Below are positions 43,159 to 52,621 of a DNA stretch of 64,000 nucleotides, piece by piece (position 1 is the stretch's first letter; each line of letters opens with the position of its first letter). A program made the position numbers and the translations under genes. The notes under the pieces are model-generated. The model did no database searches. It worked only from the letters and a program-made list of their open reading frames with translations, and was not told the origin of the DNA. Source of the stretch: Bdellovibrio bacteriovorus (GTDB taxonomy: Bacteria; Bdellovibrionota; Bdellovibrionia; Bdellovibrionales; Bdellovibrionaceae). The stretch covers positions 62,001 to 126,000 of the forward strand of contig NZ_LUKE01000006.1 of assembly GCF_001592735.1 (NCBI RefSeq), read 5' to 3'.

Positions 43159-43977
43159 ATGAAAATTACGAAGTTCTTAGTGACGATGTCATTTATTTTA
43201 CTGGTGCAGGCGACAAGCTCTGCCCACATGCTTTTTCCCCACGACGGGGTGGCGGTCGACTTAGGCATGCTTCGTCCGATAATTGCCAATGGTGAGGTGG
43301 TCCCTCATTCTCTGGACGATCTCCGGGCCATGACGCCCAGAATTTATATCAAAGACACCAGTGAAGGGACCGTTGAAGAAAACTACTGCACGGGACTTTT
43401 GATTGCCCCGAACGTGGTTTTAACCGCCGCTCATTGTGTGGCCTCTGATCCCGCAGACCTTTTTGTGCAGGTTTACTTTCGTGAAAAAAAGGTGAACGTT
43501 GAAAAAATCCTGGTCCACCCTGATCACGAGCCTTTGCGCTATGAACAGATCAATGGTCGCTTGGAGGCGCGGGGCGGTTATAATGATGTCGCCCTTTTGT
43601 TTTTGAATCAGAGTGTAACGTCAGTTACTCCGGCTTTATTGCCAGTTCCGGACTATCGCCTTAAAGACAAAGAAAAAGTGCTCTTAGCGGGCTACGGTTT
43701 GTTGGGTGAGCAAGAAAATAAAGCCGGGGAGCTTCATTACGTGAAAGTTTCGGTCGACGAAATCTCTAAAGGACGCTTGCGCGTTTATGGTAAGAAAACT
43801 TCATGCAGTGGTGATTCTGGCGGGCCCGTTTTAAAAAGACAGGACGACCGCTGGATGTCAGTGGGCGTAATTTCTTTAGGTGATTGCGAAAGTATTTCGA
43901 CACAGATGCGCACCTCGGCTTTCACTGACTGGATTCTGAACGAGATCGCGAAGTTCGACTCTTACATTCGTATCTAA
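43159..43977 (+). CDS. Secreted trypsin-like serine protease
   Basis: 272 residues. A signal peptide (~1-23) is followed by a short propeptide-like region and an S1 chymotrypsin-fold domain. The catalytic triad is complete: His92 in TAAHCV, Asp143 in YNDVALL and Ser220 in CSGDSGGPV. The residue at the usual S1 specificity position is not an obvious Asp, so substrate preference is open. Multiple S1 proteases are characteristic of predatory Bdellovibrio, where they are candidates for prey protein digestion. The ATG has only a weak ribosome-binding site (GTAAGTACG). Confidence 0.93.
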   Translation: MKITKFLVTMSFILLVQATSSAHMLFPHDGVAVDLGMLRPIIANGEVVPHSLDDLRAMTPRIYIKDTSEGTVEENYCTGLLIAPNVVLTAAHCVASDPADLFVQVYFREKKVNVEKILVHPDHEPLRYEQINGRLEARGGYNDVALLFLNQSVTSVTPALLPVPDYRLKDKEKVLLAGYGLLGEQENKAGELHYVKVSVDEISKGRLRVYGKKTSCSGDSGGPVLKRQDDRWMSVGVISLGDCESISTQMRTSAFTDWILNEIAKFDSYIRI

Positions 43978-44015
43978 GGTTTGCACAATGATACCTAGGC
44001 TGATAGCTTAGGCCC

Positions 44016-45821
44016 ATGCTTCTGCTGAATACCCATAAATTAACTAAATCTTTTGCCGGTAAAACTCTTTTTAAAGATGTCAGTCTGGGCATCGAAGACG
44101 GTGAGCGTGTTGGCCTGGTCGGTCCTAACGGCGCCGGGAAATCTACACTGTTAAGAATTTTAGCGGGCCAAACCGAAGCCGATAGCGGTGACGTCACAAC
44201 CAAAAAAGGTTTGCGCATGGGCTTCTTAGAGCAAACACCTACTTTTGGTAAAGACGAAACAATTTTAGACGCCGTTTTGTCTAAAGGCGATTATCACGAA
44301 ATCGTGGGGCCGGCTTACGAGTGGATTGCTAAACTGGAACTGTCCCAGTTCGGTGATGATTTCAAAGTGGCCGATCTTTCTGGTGGTTGGAAAAAACGTG
44401 TGGCTTTAGCGCGCGAGCTGGTGCTTTCGCCAGAGCTGTTGTTGCTAGATGAGCCGACGAATCACTTAGACGTTTCTAGTATCATTTGGTTAGAGGAATT
44501 TTTAGCGCAGGCTCCGTTTGCGACCTTGATTATTACGCATGATCGTTTGTTTTTACAGCGGGCCACGAATAAAATTTTTGATCTTGATCCGAAAAATCCT
44601 AATTACTTGCTTTCGGTCAAAGGTGGATACCTAGAGTACCTCGAAGCCAAAGAGCAATTGTTTGCGGCCCAAGAGCAAAAAGAAACCGAGATGAAGAACA
44701 CTCTTCGTCGCGAAACGGAATGGCTTCGTCGAGGGGCAAAGGCTCGTCAAACCAAGCAAAAAGCGCGTATTGAACGTGCGGGCACGCTGAAAGATGATGT
44801 TCAGGATATTTCGCAAAAAAACTTAAAGCGTGTCGCAAAAATTGAATTTAAAGATACAGAACGCAATCCACAAAAGTTAATTGAAGCTGATCATGTAACT
44901 AAGGGTTACAACGGTCGCGTCTTGTTTAAGGATTTCAGTTTACTTGTTTCGCCGAAAACTCGTTTGGCCTTGTTGGGGGATAACGGATCGGGAAAATCCA
45001 CAATGATCCGCATGCTTCTAAAACAGGAAGAACCCGACTCGGGCCGCGTGGTGCAAGCTGAACGCCTGAAGGTCGCCTATTTTGAACAAAACCGTGAAAC
45101 TTTAAAGCCTCAGGTTTCTGTATTAAAGAACATTTGTCCTGAAGGGGACTATGTCCATTATCAAGGACAGTATGTATTTGCGCGCAGTTATTTGGAACGT
45201 TTCCTTTTTAATCGCCAGCAGATGGATCTGCCGGTGGAAAAGCTTTCGGGGGGTGAGCAAAGCCGCCTCCGCCTAGCACAATTGATGTTGAATGAAGCCC
45301 AAGTTCTTATTCTGGATGAGCCGACCAATGACCTCGACGTCGCGACACTCACAGTCCTAGAGGAGTCTTTGAAGAACTTTAATGGTGCGGTGATCTTAGT
45401 CACGCATGATCGTTACTTTATGGATCAGGTGGCTTCGCATATTTTGGCATTTCATCGTGGTGCTGATGGCAATACGACCTTAGAAAATTTCACGGGTTAT
45501 TTGCAGTGGGAAGAATGGTTTGAAGAGCAAAAGCTTTTAGAAGCGGAAAAGCAACGTGAGGAAACCAAAAAGGAAGCTAAGGCGACTAAGACCGTGAAGC
45601 TTTCCTTTAAAGAAAAGTTTGAATTAGAAAATATGGAAGCGACCATTCAAGACTTAGAAAAGTCTTTGGAAAACTTGCAGGCCGAAGCGGCAAAGCCTGA
45701 AGTTTTAAGCAACTCTGGTAAGTTGCAAGAGTTGTATGCCAAGATCTCGGACACTCAAGGTAAGCTTGACCACAATTATGCTCGCTGGGCAGAGCTAGAA
45801 AAGAAATCACAAGGACAATAA
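44016..45821 (+). CDS. ABC-F subfamily ATPase (Uup-like)
   Basis: 601 residues with two ABC ATPase domains and no transmembrane segment. First domain: Walker A GPNGAGKS, signature LSGGW, Walker B LLLLDEPTNHLD. Second domain: GDNGSGKS, LSGGEQSR, LILDEPTNDLD. A linker (~200-285) rich in charged residues separates them, and a C-terminal coiled coil (~530-600) is typical of Uup. ABC-F proteins act on the ribosome or on DNA transposition/replication intermediates. Full length, followed directly by a terminator. Confidence 0.94.
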   Translation: MLLLNTHKLTKSFAGKTLFKDVSLGIEDGERVGLVGPNGAGKSTLLRILAGQTEADSGDVTTKKGLRMGFLEQTPTFGKDETILDAVLSKGDYHEIVGPAYEWIAKLELSQFGDDFKVADLSGGWKKRVALARELVLSPELLLLDEPTNHLDVSSIIWLEEFLAQAPFATLIITHDRLFLQRATNKIFDLDPKNPNYLLSVKGGYLEYLEAKEQLFAAQEQKETEMKNTLRRETEWLRRGAKARQTKQKARIERAGTLKDDVQDISQKNLKRVAKIEFKDTERNPQKLIEADHVTKGYNGRVLFKDFSLLVSPKTRLALLGDNGSGKSTMIRMLLKQEEPDSGRVVQAERLKVAYFEQNRETLKPQVSVLKNICPEGDYVHYQGQYVFARSYLERFLFNRQQMDLPVEKLSGGEQSRLRLAQLMLNEAQVLILDEPTNDLDVATLTVLEESLKNFNGAVILVTHDRYFMDQVASHILAFHRGADGNTTLENFTGYLQWEEWFEEQKLLEAEKQREETKKEAKATKTVKLSFKEKFELENMEATIQDLEKSLENLQAEAAKPEVLSNSGKLQELYAKISDTQGKLDHNYARWAELEKKSQGQ

Positions 45822-45850
45822 AAAAGGGCTCGATTTACGAGCCCTTTTTA
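45821..45850. terminator. Bidirectional terminator
   Basis: AAAAAGGGCTCG (45821-45832) pairs with CGAGCCCTTTTT (45838-45849), shared by the ABC-F gene and the convergent lipoprotein gene. Confidence 0.9.
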
Positions 45851-45872
45851 GTTTCAAATGTTCAATTTCTTA

Positions 45873-46949
45873 TTACGGACACTTTGGTCTTGGAGTTGGG
45901 ATTGGTCCCTTTTCCGGAAGTGTTGGCCATTTTGCGGCCGCCGGTTCAAAGCACTTTTCTTCGTCTTGGACTGGTTCGTTGATCACTTCGCCGTTAGGGC
46001 CGACTTTCTTCAATAGAAGGTTGCCTTCGAAGCCGCGAGTCGATGTCCAAGAACCCGTGAAAGCATTTTTCACGATCTTACCTGTTATCGTCGCTTTATA
46101 GGAAGTATTGCCAAAGTTCCGTGGTGTACCGTCAATTCTAAACTGCTGAGTATTCGTGCGGTAAGTGAAACCTAAATTCAGAGCCGAATTTTGAGTTGGA
46201 TCATCCGTGCGCACGAACAAACCGTAAAGAACTGGAATCTCTAGATCTTGAGAGGTGTCAATCCGCATATTGATTGTCAGGGAATACTCTTGCGATTTTC
46301 CGTCCAAGACGCTGTTCCCAACGTATTTACCAACCAAAGGCTCATACACTTTTCTTAGTCTGTTATAGTAGGCTTGGTCCGGATTTTCATCTGGAGCGCT
46401 TTGTTCAGTAGAGGAAGGTCTTAAGCTGATAGTTCCGCGAGGCGTCGGTCCATCATTCTTAATTGAACCGACAAATGTTTTCGCCGCTAGCGAAATACCT
46501 TTTTGGTCAAAGAAGATGGAGTGGATGTCGTTGGGTCCCAAAGTCGCAGGAGCCGCACCGCCACCATTAGCACTTTTCGTAGATTCCACGTTGATAAGCT
46601 CAAGTTGCGGAGCCGCTGGATCATAGATGACGTCAAAAGTGACATCGACACCGACCGGATTATTGCGTTTCAACGTCGCACGCGGAACGATTCTGGTGAT
46701 AGGCTGACCCTTTTCGTCAGTTTTGCCGGACTCTGTCTGAGTCACATAACCGATGGCAAGTTCCACATCATATAAAGTTCCGTTAAAGCGCATTTGGCCT
46801 TCATAGTTTCCTACCAATGGATCAAAAATGGCTTTCGTTTCAGCATCATCTTTTGCTTTTTGCGCTTTAATATTGTCTCCGCCGCCCTTATCAAAAGAGC
46901 ATCCAACAAAAGACATCGCGACTAAAGCTGTTACTAGATATTTTAACAT
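45873..46949 (-). CDS. Lipoprotein with two similar halves (hypothetical)
   Basis: 358 residues, lipobox FVGC with Cys17. Two stretches look related: DPLVGNYEGQMRFNGTLYDVELAIGY (from ~residue 43) and YEPLVGKYVGNSVLDGKSQEYSLTINM (from ~residue 193), each beginning a beta-rich domain; this suggests an internal duplication. The C terminus is Pro-rich (PRPKCP). It is the third gene of a minus-strand unit after an outer-membrane protein and a TolC-like gene, 12 bp after the latter. No family recognised. Confidence 0.8.
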   Translation of the reverse strand: MLKYLVTALVAMSFVGCSFDKGGGDNIKAQKAKDDAETKAIFDPLVGNYEGQMRFNGTLYDVELAIGYVTQTESGKTDEKGQPITRIVPRATLKRNNPVGVDVTFDVIYDPAAPQLELINVESTKSANGGGAAPATLGPNDIHSIFFDQKGISLAAKTFVGSIKNDGPTPRGTISLRPSSTEQSAPDENPDQAYYNRLRKVYEPLVGKYVGNSVLDGKSQEYSLTINMRIDTSQDLEIPVLYGLFVRTDDPTQNSALNLGFTYRTNTQQFRIDGTPRNFGNTSYKATITGKIVKNAFTGSWTSTRGFEGNLLLKKVGPNGEVINEPVQDEEKCFEPAAAKWPTLPEKGPIPTPRPKCP

Positions 46950-46961
46950 AATATCCCCTTA

Positions 46962-48455
46962 TTACTTATATTCCATGTTGGGAGCATCGTCTGGGATGAG
47001 TTCATCGCGAACAGACGCCCACTCGTTCAGAGCGATGGCATAATCACCAAGCGCTCTTAGGTACAAGACTTCAGAGTCAAAGAAGTTATTCATGGCTGTG
47101 ATCAAGATTGAAATGTCGGTACGGCCTTGAGCGTAAGAACGGTTCAATTCTTGAGAAGCTTTCTCACGGAATTGTTTTTGTCTTAACGAGCTCAAAGTGA
47201 TGGCGTACAAAGATTGCACGCGACGTTCAGTTTGGGTTTCAATATCCGCGTTTTCTTGCAACTGTCGAGACAAGATTGATGATTGCAAATCGCGGTTCAG
47301 GCGATTGTTGATGATCGTTTCTTCTTGAAGTCCAGAACCGAAATTGTATTGGAATTTCAAGCCCACATAGTATTTCGGACGATTTCCAGAAGAAAGATCT
47401 GAAAAGGAACCTTCAGCCGTTTCGTCAACGCCGGAAGTGTAAGCTCTGCCGACAAAGTTCAATGTCGGGTAGCTATTAGAGTTTGCGGCTTTTAATGACT
47501 CCGCCGCAGCTTCGACTCTTAATTTTTGGGAACGAATGGCGCGCAAATCTTCCACATTTTTTGCTGGAAGCTTCGGAACCGGCGGAATTTCAGTAGGGAT
47601 CTCAAAACGAATTTCCGTGTTCGAATCTAAAGCTAACATCGTTAAAAGATTTTCCGTATTTTTTAGATAATCTAATGACGTGGTCTTCACTTTTTGTTCG
47701 CGTGTTTCAAACTCGGCTTGAACTTGCGGTAAGTCCCCTGGGTTTGAGTAACCCAAAGAGGTTTTTCTTTTTACCGCATCGACCAATTTTTGATAACGAT
47801 CGCGAGAGTTCACCGCCTCACGGAAAGACTCTTGCGCCACATAGCTGTCCCAGAATTGGCGAAGAGCTTGAAGTACGGCGTCTTCCAATTGGTCGGCACG
47901 AGTGATCTCGCTGGCTTTATAACTTAACTCCGCCGCGTTCACGATGCCGCGATCAGCAACTCCGAAGAAGTTTCCAAGCAAAGATTGTTCAAGCGTGATC
48001 CCCGCAACATCCAAAGTTTGTTCGGTCGGAGGAACTTGTGCGGGCAGAGTGTCGAATTCCACTTTTTGTGAGAGACGGCTTAGTTCTAATCCTAAAATCG
48101 TTCCAGTGGTGAACGGCTTGGTCAAAGAGGCCTTGGTTTGATAGCGATCATAGGTCGCGATAGATTGACTTGTGCCGGTCAATAAAGACGCTTGCTTGTC
48201 TTTCTCAAAGCCGGATTCAATCAAGGCTTTCCAGTCATAGTTAGCTAAGACCTTGATGGGATCTAGGCGATAGCGTTGGAATTCCAAGTTAACTTCTTTG
48301 GTTTTGTAACCTTGTTTTAAAACCAATTCCGCGACGGATTTTTGGTTTAATGTAATGGTCTTTTTCGTGGATGTAGACGGTGTGGCCACAGGAGTTTGCG
48401 CCCAAACAGTTGTCGAGATCGTTGCTGTTAGAAGGGTTAGAAGTGATTTTACCAT
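46962..48455 (-). CDS. TolC-like outer-membrane efflux protein
   Basis: 497 residues with a signal peptide (~1-19, ending VWA/Q). The rest shows the long heptad-like helices and two-repeat arrangement of the outer-membrane factor family, with VGLKFQYNFGSG near residue 370 as a strand segment. TolC-type trimers form outer-membrane exit ducts. The ATG overlaps the end of the upstream outer-membrane protein gene by 7 bp, and the operon is divergent from an RND pump gene ~1 kb away. No periplasmic adaptor is present in the operon. Confidence 0.88.
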   Translation of the reverse strand: MVKSLLTLLTATISTTVWAQTPVATPSTSTKKTITLNQKSVAELVLKQGYKTKEVNLEFQRYRLDPIKVLANYDWKALIESGFEKDKQASLLTGTSQSIATYDRYQTKASLTKPFTTGTILGLELSRLSQKVEFDTLPAQVPPTEQTLDVAGITLEQSLLGNFFGVADRGIVNAAELSYKASEITRADQLEDAVLQALRQFWDSYVAQESFREAVNSRDRYQKLVDAVKRKTSLGYSNPGDLPQVQAEFETREQKVKTTSLDYLKNTENLLTMLALDSNTEIRFEIPTEIPPVPKLPAKNVEDLRAIRSQKLRVEAAAESLKAANSNSYPTLNFVGRAYTSGVDETAEGSFSDLSSGNRPKYYVGLKFQYNFGSGLQEETIINNRLNRDLQSSILSRQLQENADIETQTERRVQSLYAITLSSLRQKQFREKASQELNRSYAQGRTDISILITAMNNFFDSEVLYLRALGDYAIALNEWASVRDELIPDDAPNMEYK

Positions 48456-49249
48456 GTTACTTTAGTCCCCAATTCAAAGTTGTCTTTTTGTAGTGCAAGT
48501 TGGCTGTCATCAAGATCGCGTTGTGAATATGTTGTGAACACAGATACTTTATCTGCGACTTTGAAATCAAAGCCTGCTGTTAAGGCGCGGTAAGCCGCAC
48601 TTTTGGAAAACTGCCCATATGAGCTAGAGCTGGTTTGTGTGTAACGTAAAGAACCGAACTCTGGTGTGAAGATAAAGGTCAACCAGTCATAGCGCTCCCA
48701 ACGTGCTGCAAATGTAGGCCCCACGCTAAAAAGAGTCGTATTCAATCGGGCATCGTCAATCACCTGACCCGATGGATAAGTCACCGCTACCGATTGAGAT
48801 GAGAAAGAACCTTTCAGTTGCGCACCAAAATTTAACAGGATGCTGTTCGCATAAAAATCTTGGCTGATAACGCCAAATTCAATTCCCGGCATCAAGGTTT
48901 GACCTTGCTGACCAAGATCAAAGGTGTTGTTCAGGTCATTAGTCACGCGGCCTTCGGGTTGGAATTGTTGCGCGGAAACGCCGACGAAATAATTCCAGCT
49001 GCGGCCGATCACTTCAGGACGAGGATCTTTCAAAGTCAAAACTCCGGATTCCATTTGAACTTCGGAAGCTTGTTTTTGTTGTTTTCCTAAATTTTGAGAT
49101 TCAGTCAGGGCCTTCTCGCGTAATGAAACCTCTTCAGCCGGTGCCGTTGCTTTTGGTGATTTCTTTTTTGACGGAGCCGCAAACGCAACAGAAGTGATCG
49201 ATAAGGTGAAAGTCAGCGTCAGTGTGACAAGGCGTTGTAGGGTCATCAT
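48449..49249 (-). CDS. Predicted outer-membrane beta-barrel protein (hypothetical)
   Basis: 266 residues; signal peptide (~1-24, ending AFA/A), then a Lys/Ala/Glu-rich linker and, from ~residue 90, alternating amphipathic strands ending in KVTW with a terminal aromatic residue as is common for outer-membrane barrels. Another start at the second ATG (49246) is equally possible. First gene of the unit with the TolC homologue; likely an accessory outer-membrane component. No family recognised. Confidence 0.7.
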   Translation of the reverse strand: MMTLQRLVTLTLTFTLSITSVAFAAPSKKKSPKATAPAEEVSLREKALTESQNLGKQQKQASEVQMESGVLTLKDPRPEVIGRSWNYFVGVSAQQFQPEGRVTNDLNNTFDLGQQGQTLMPGIEFGVISQDFYANSILLNFGAQLKGSFSSQSVAVTYPSGQVIDDARLNTTLFSVGPTFAARWERYDWLTFIFTPEFGSLRYTQTSSSSYGQFSKSAAYRALTAGFDFKVADKVSVFTTYSQRDLDDSQLALQKDNFELGTKVTW

Positions 49250-49452
49250 TACCTCTAAGAGTTCGGAAAAAGATCGCAGGTCTAATGCCCGAAAGAAATA
49301 GTCTTTAGCTAGGGGTGTGTCAACTTTCTTCGGTTGCTAAGGGGGGCGAATTGGCCCTAAAATTTCAATAGTTTAGAAGGCAGCGTTAAGGTGCAGATGA
49401 TTCATGACTATTTTACATGAATTGCCTACGATCTTATTCCTTAGGGGTGTTT

Positions 49453-52400
49453 ATGAGGGTGTCCGATATTTCGATCAAAAATCCAGTATTTGCTTGGATG
49501 TTGATGTTTGCGTTGATGATCTTTGGGGGGATTTCTTGGTCTCGCATGGGGGTCAGTCAGCTACCGGATGTTGATTTTCCGACGGTGACTGTGAGTGTTA
49601 CTTTGCAAGGTGCAGCACCCGAAGTCATGGAAACGCAAGTGGTTGATCCGATTGAAAGCTCGTTGATGACCGTCGAGGGAATTCAGTCCATCAAGTCGAG
49701 CAGTAAAACGGGAAGTGCTTCGATCACGGTGGAATTTGATTTGGATCGCAATATCGATTTAGCCGTGCAAGACGTGCAGGCAAAAATCGCGGGCGTGCAA
49801 CGCTTGCTTCCGGACGATGTGGATCCTCCCACGATTTCAAAAACCAATCCGGATGATCAGCCGATCTTATGGTTGGCGCTCACTTACGACAAAAATGATC
49901 CTGAATTCCTGATGCGCTATGCGCGCGATTATTTGAAAGATCGTTTTACGACTGTTGAAGGGGTCGGCGATATTTTCTTAGGTGGCTATACCGATCCAAT
50001 CATGCGAGTGCATGTTCGGCCAAAGGATCTGATTCGCTATAATATTTCTGTCAATGACGTCATTGATGCGATTAAAAGCGAGCATGCGGAATCGCCGGGT
50101 GGTTACATTCAGACGGAAAAAAAATCTTATAACGTCCGCACTTTGGGGGAAGCAAAAACGGAAGATGAATTCCGTGCGCTTGTCATCAGTAAACGTGCCG
50201 GACGTGGGGTGGCGGATCCGACCAATATGGTGCGTATTCGTCAGGTCGCCGATGCTAGCATGGGTTTAGATAAGATAGAACGCATGTCGCGCTTTAATGG
50301 TATTCCGGCCTTGGGAATTGGTATTCGTAAGCAGCGTGGAACCAATGCCGTAGCTGTGGCGAAAAACGTGAAAGAAAAAATGAAAGAGATTCAGCCTCAA
50401 CTTCCGGAGGGCATGAAGATCCAGGTCAATTTCGATAGCACCAAATTTATTGAACAGTCCGTCGGAGAATTGACTCATCACTTGATTTTAGCGGTGATTT
50501 TCACCTCGATTGTATGTTGGATATTCTTGGGCAGCTGGTCGGCCACGTTTAACGTTTTGCTTTCGATTCCTACCTCGCTCTTGGGGGCGTTCATCGGTCT
50601 TTATTTCCTAGGCTATACATTGAACACTTTCACCCTTTTGGGTTTGACGTTAGCTATTGGTATCGTGGTCGACGATGCCATCATGGTTTTAGAAAATATC
50701 TTCCGCTATAATGAAAACGGGCGGGGACGAATTGAGTCGGCGATCTTAGGCGCCCGGGAAATTTCGTTTGCCGCCATGGCGGCCACCGCCGCGGTTATTG
50801 CCATCTTCTTACCCGTGGCCTTCATGAAAGGCATCGTCGGTAAGTTCTTTATGCAGTTCGGGGTGACGATTTCTTTAGCGGTGTTCTTGTCGCTGATTGA
50901 ATCTTTAACGATCACGCCGATGCGTTGTGCGGGCTTTGTTCATCACGGTGAAAGATCCACGCGCATTGGTCGTGGTTTTGAAAATTTCATGGTGTGGTTA
51001 AAAGTCAGTTATGAAAAATGGTTGAAAAGTGTCTTAAATCATCCATGGTGGACCGTTGTCGCGTCGATCATTTTTGTCGTCGTGTCTTTTGGTTCGATCA
51101 AGCTGCTCAATAAAGAAATGTCGCCAGCACAAGATCAAAGTCTTTTCATGGCGCGTTTGATTATGCCGGTGGGAACTTCGCTTGAGTATACGAACTTGCA
51201 AACACAAAAAGCTGAAAAATGGTTGATGGAGCAACCGGAAGTTAAGCAAGTCTATGCGGCGATTGGTGGATTTGGGGGCGGGGTTTCCGACGCCAATATC
51301 ACCATGATGTTTGTGACCTTAAAAGACAAAGGTCAGCGCGGGATCAACAAAGCCAAGGGCAAAGAATTGTCCCAACAAGAATTTATGCAAGTCGCACGTG
51401 AAGGGCTGTCTAAAATCGAAGACATGCGTCCGGTTTTATTAGATTTATCGCAAGGTGGTTTTTCAGGTGGCCGTGGTTACCCGGTAGAGTTCACGGTCTT
51501 AGGTTCTGACTGGGAAAAACTTGCTAAATTTAACACTGAAATTATGAAACGGATGAGCGAGAGTGGTTTGATGGTCGACGTGGATTCCAATTACCTATTG
51601 GGTATGCCTGAAATCCAAGTCCGTCCTAATCGCTTAGAGTCCGCCCAGCACGGTGTTAGCGTGGCCGCTATTGGAACCACGGTGAATGCGCTCATTGGCG
51701 GAGCCAAAGTCGGTGAGTACCAAGTGGGTGGTCATCGTTACGACATCAAGGTGAAGCTGGTGGATCAGGGAGATCCCATGGGCGAGATTAAAACTTTGTT
51801 TGTCGGAAATGTGCAAGGTAACTTAATTCCGATGCCCAAGGTGACCAAAGAAGAAATTGGTTCCAGCTTGCAGTCGATCTCAAGATCCAACCGTCAGCGT
51901 GCGATCACGATCACCGCAAATTTGAAACAAGGCGTTTCTCAGCAAGATGCCATGGCGAAAGTGGACCAGATAGCCAAAGACGTTTTAGTTGAACCCGGTT
52001 ACATGATTGAGCAAGGTGGAAGTTCAAAAACTTTTAAAGAATCTTTCCAAAGTTTGATTTTTGCCTTGGTCTTGGGTTTGATCATTGCCTACATGGTCTT
52101 AGCAAGTCAGTTCAATTCGTTCATTGATCCGATCGTGATTTTAGTCGCGTTGCCATTTAGTTTTAGCGGAGCATTCTTTGCACTTTTAATCACTGGTCAG
52201 TCATTGAATATGTATTCGATGATTGGTTTGTTGTTATTGATGGGGATCGTGAAAAAGAACTCGATTCTATTAATCGAATTTACGAACACCGTGCGAGACC
52301 GAGGAACGCGTGAAGCCATGGCAGCACTGATTGAAGCGTGTCCCATCCGCCTTCGTCCGATTTTGATGACGTCCGTGGCGACAATTGCGGCGGCAATTCC

Positions 52401-52605
52401 CTCGGCGACGGCAACAGGGGCAGGATCTGAAACCATGCGCCCGATGGCGATCTGCTTGATTGGCGGGGTTTTTGTTTCAACAGCCTTGACGTTATTTGTT
52501 GTTCCGGCGGTTTATCTGTTGATGGATAAATTCAAAACACGCGATGAAGTGCGTGAAAAAACCAAGCAGGCTTTTGCGGCCGTGGGTAACGAAGCTCTGG
52601 AATAA
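49453..52605 (+). CDS. RND-family efflux pump inner-membrane protein (AcrB/HAE1-like)
   Basis: 1050 residues from the ATG at 49453, 5 bp after AGGGGTG. Proton-driven drug/solute exporter of the AcrB class: N terminus SDISIKNPVFAWMLM, twelve helices in two halves, porter loops in between. The proton-relay Asp pair is present in GIVVDDAIMVLENI (about residues 400-405), and the second half has FNSFIDPIVIL and GIVKKNSILLIEF. Full length. The usual membrane-fusion adaptor gene is not adjacent. It is divergent from the TolC-containing operon, a likely functional partner. Confidence 0.94.
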   Translation: MRVSDISIKNPVFAWMLMFALMIFGGISWSRMGVSQLPDVDFPTVTVSVTLQGAAPEVMETQVVDPIESSLMTVEGIQSIKSSSKTGSASITVEFDLDRNIDLAVQDVQAKIAGVQRLLPDDVDPPTISKTNPDDQPILWLALTYDKNDPEFLMRYARDYLKDRFTTVEGVGDIFLGGYTDPIMRVHVRPKDLIRYNISVNDVIDAIKSEHAESPGGYIQTEKKSYNVRTLGEAKTEDEFRALVISKRAGRGVADPTNMVRIRQVADASMGLDKIERMSRFNGIPALGIGIRKQRGTNAVAVAKNVKEKMKEIQPQLPEGMKIQVNFDSTKFIEQSVGELTHHLILAVIFTSIVCWIFLGSWSATFNVLLSIPTSLLGAFIGLYFLGYTLNTFTLLGLTLAIGIVVDDAIMVLENIFRYNENGRGRIESAILGAREISFAAMAATAAVIAIFLPVAFMKGIVGKFFMQFGVTISLAVFLSLIESLTITPMRCAGFVHHGERSTRIGRGFENFMVWLKVSYEKWLKSVLNHPWWTVVASIIFVVVSFGSIKLLNKEMSPAQDQSLFMARLIMPVGTSLEYTNLQTQKAEKWLMEQPEVKQVYAAIGGFGGGVSDANITMMFVTLKDKGQRGINKAKGKELSQQEFMQVAREGLSKIEDMRPVLLDLSQGGFSGGRGYPVEFTVLGSDWEKLAKFNTEIMKRMSESGLMVDVDSNYLLGMPEIQVRPNRLESAQHGVSVAAIGTTVNALIGGAKVGEYQVGGHRYDIKVKLVDQGDPMGEIKTLFVGNVQGNLIPMPKVTKEEIGSSLQSISRSNRQRAITITANLKQGVSQQDAMAKVDQIAKDVLVEPGYMIEQGGSSKTFKESFQSLIFALVLGLIIAYMVLASQFNSFIDPIVILVALPFSFSGAFFALLITGQSLNMYSMIGLLLLMGIVKKNSILLIEFTNTVRDRGTREAMAALIEACPIRLRPILMTSVATIAAAIPSATATGAGSETMRPMAICLIGGVFVSTALTLFVVPAVYLLMDKFKTRDEVREKTKQAFAAVGNEALE

Positions 52606-52621
52606 ACCAGAGCTTCGCTTT
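52590..52621 (+). terminator. Terminator spanning the RND gene stop
   Basis: CGAAGCTCTGG (52590-52600) pairs perfectly with CCAGAGCTTCG (52607-52617), followed by CTTTT. The left arm lies within the last codons of the pump gene and the loop contains its TAA. Confidence 0.85.
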
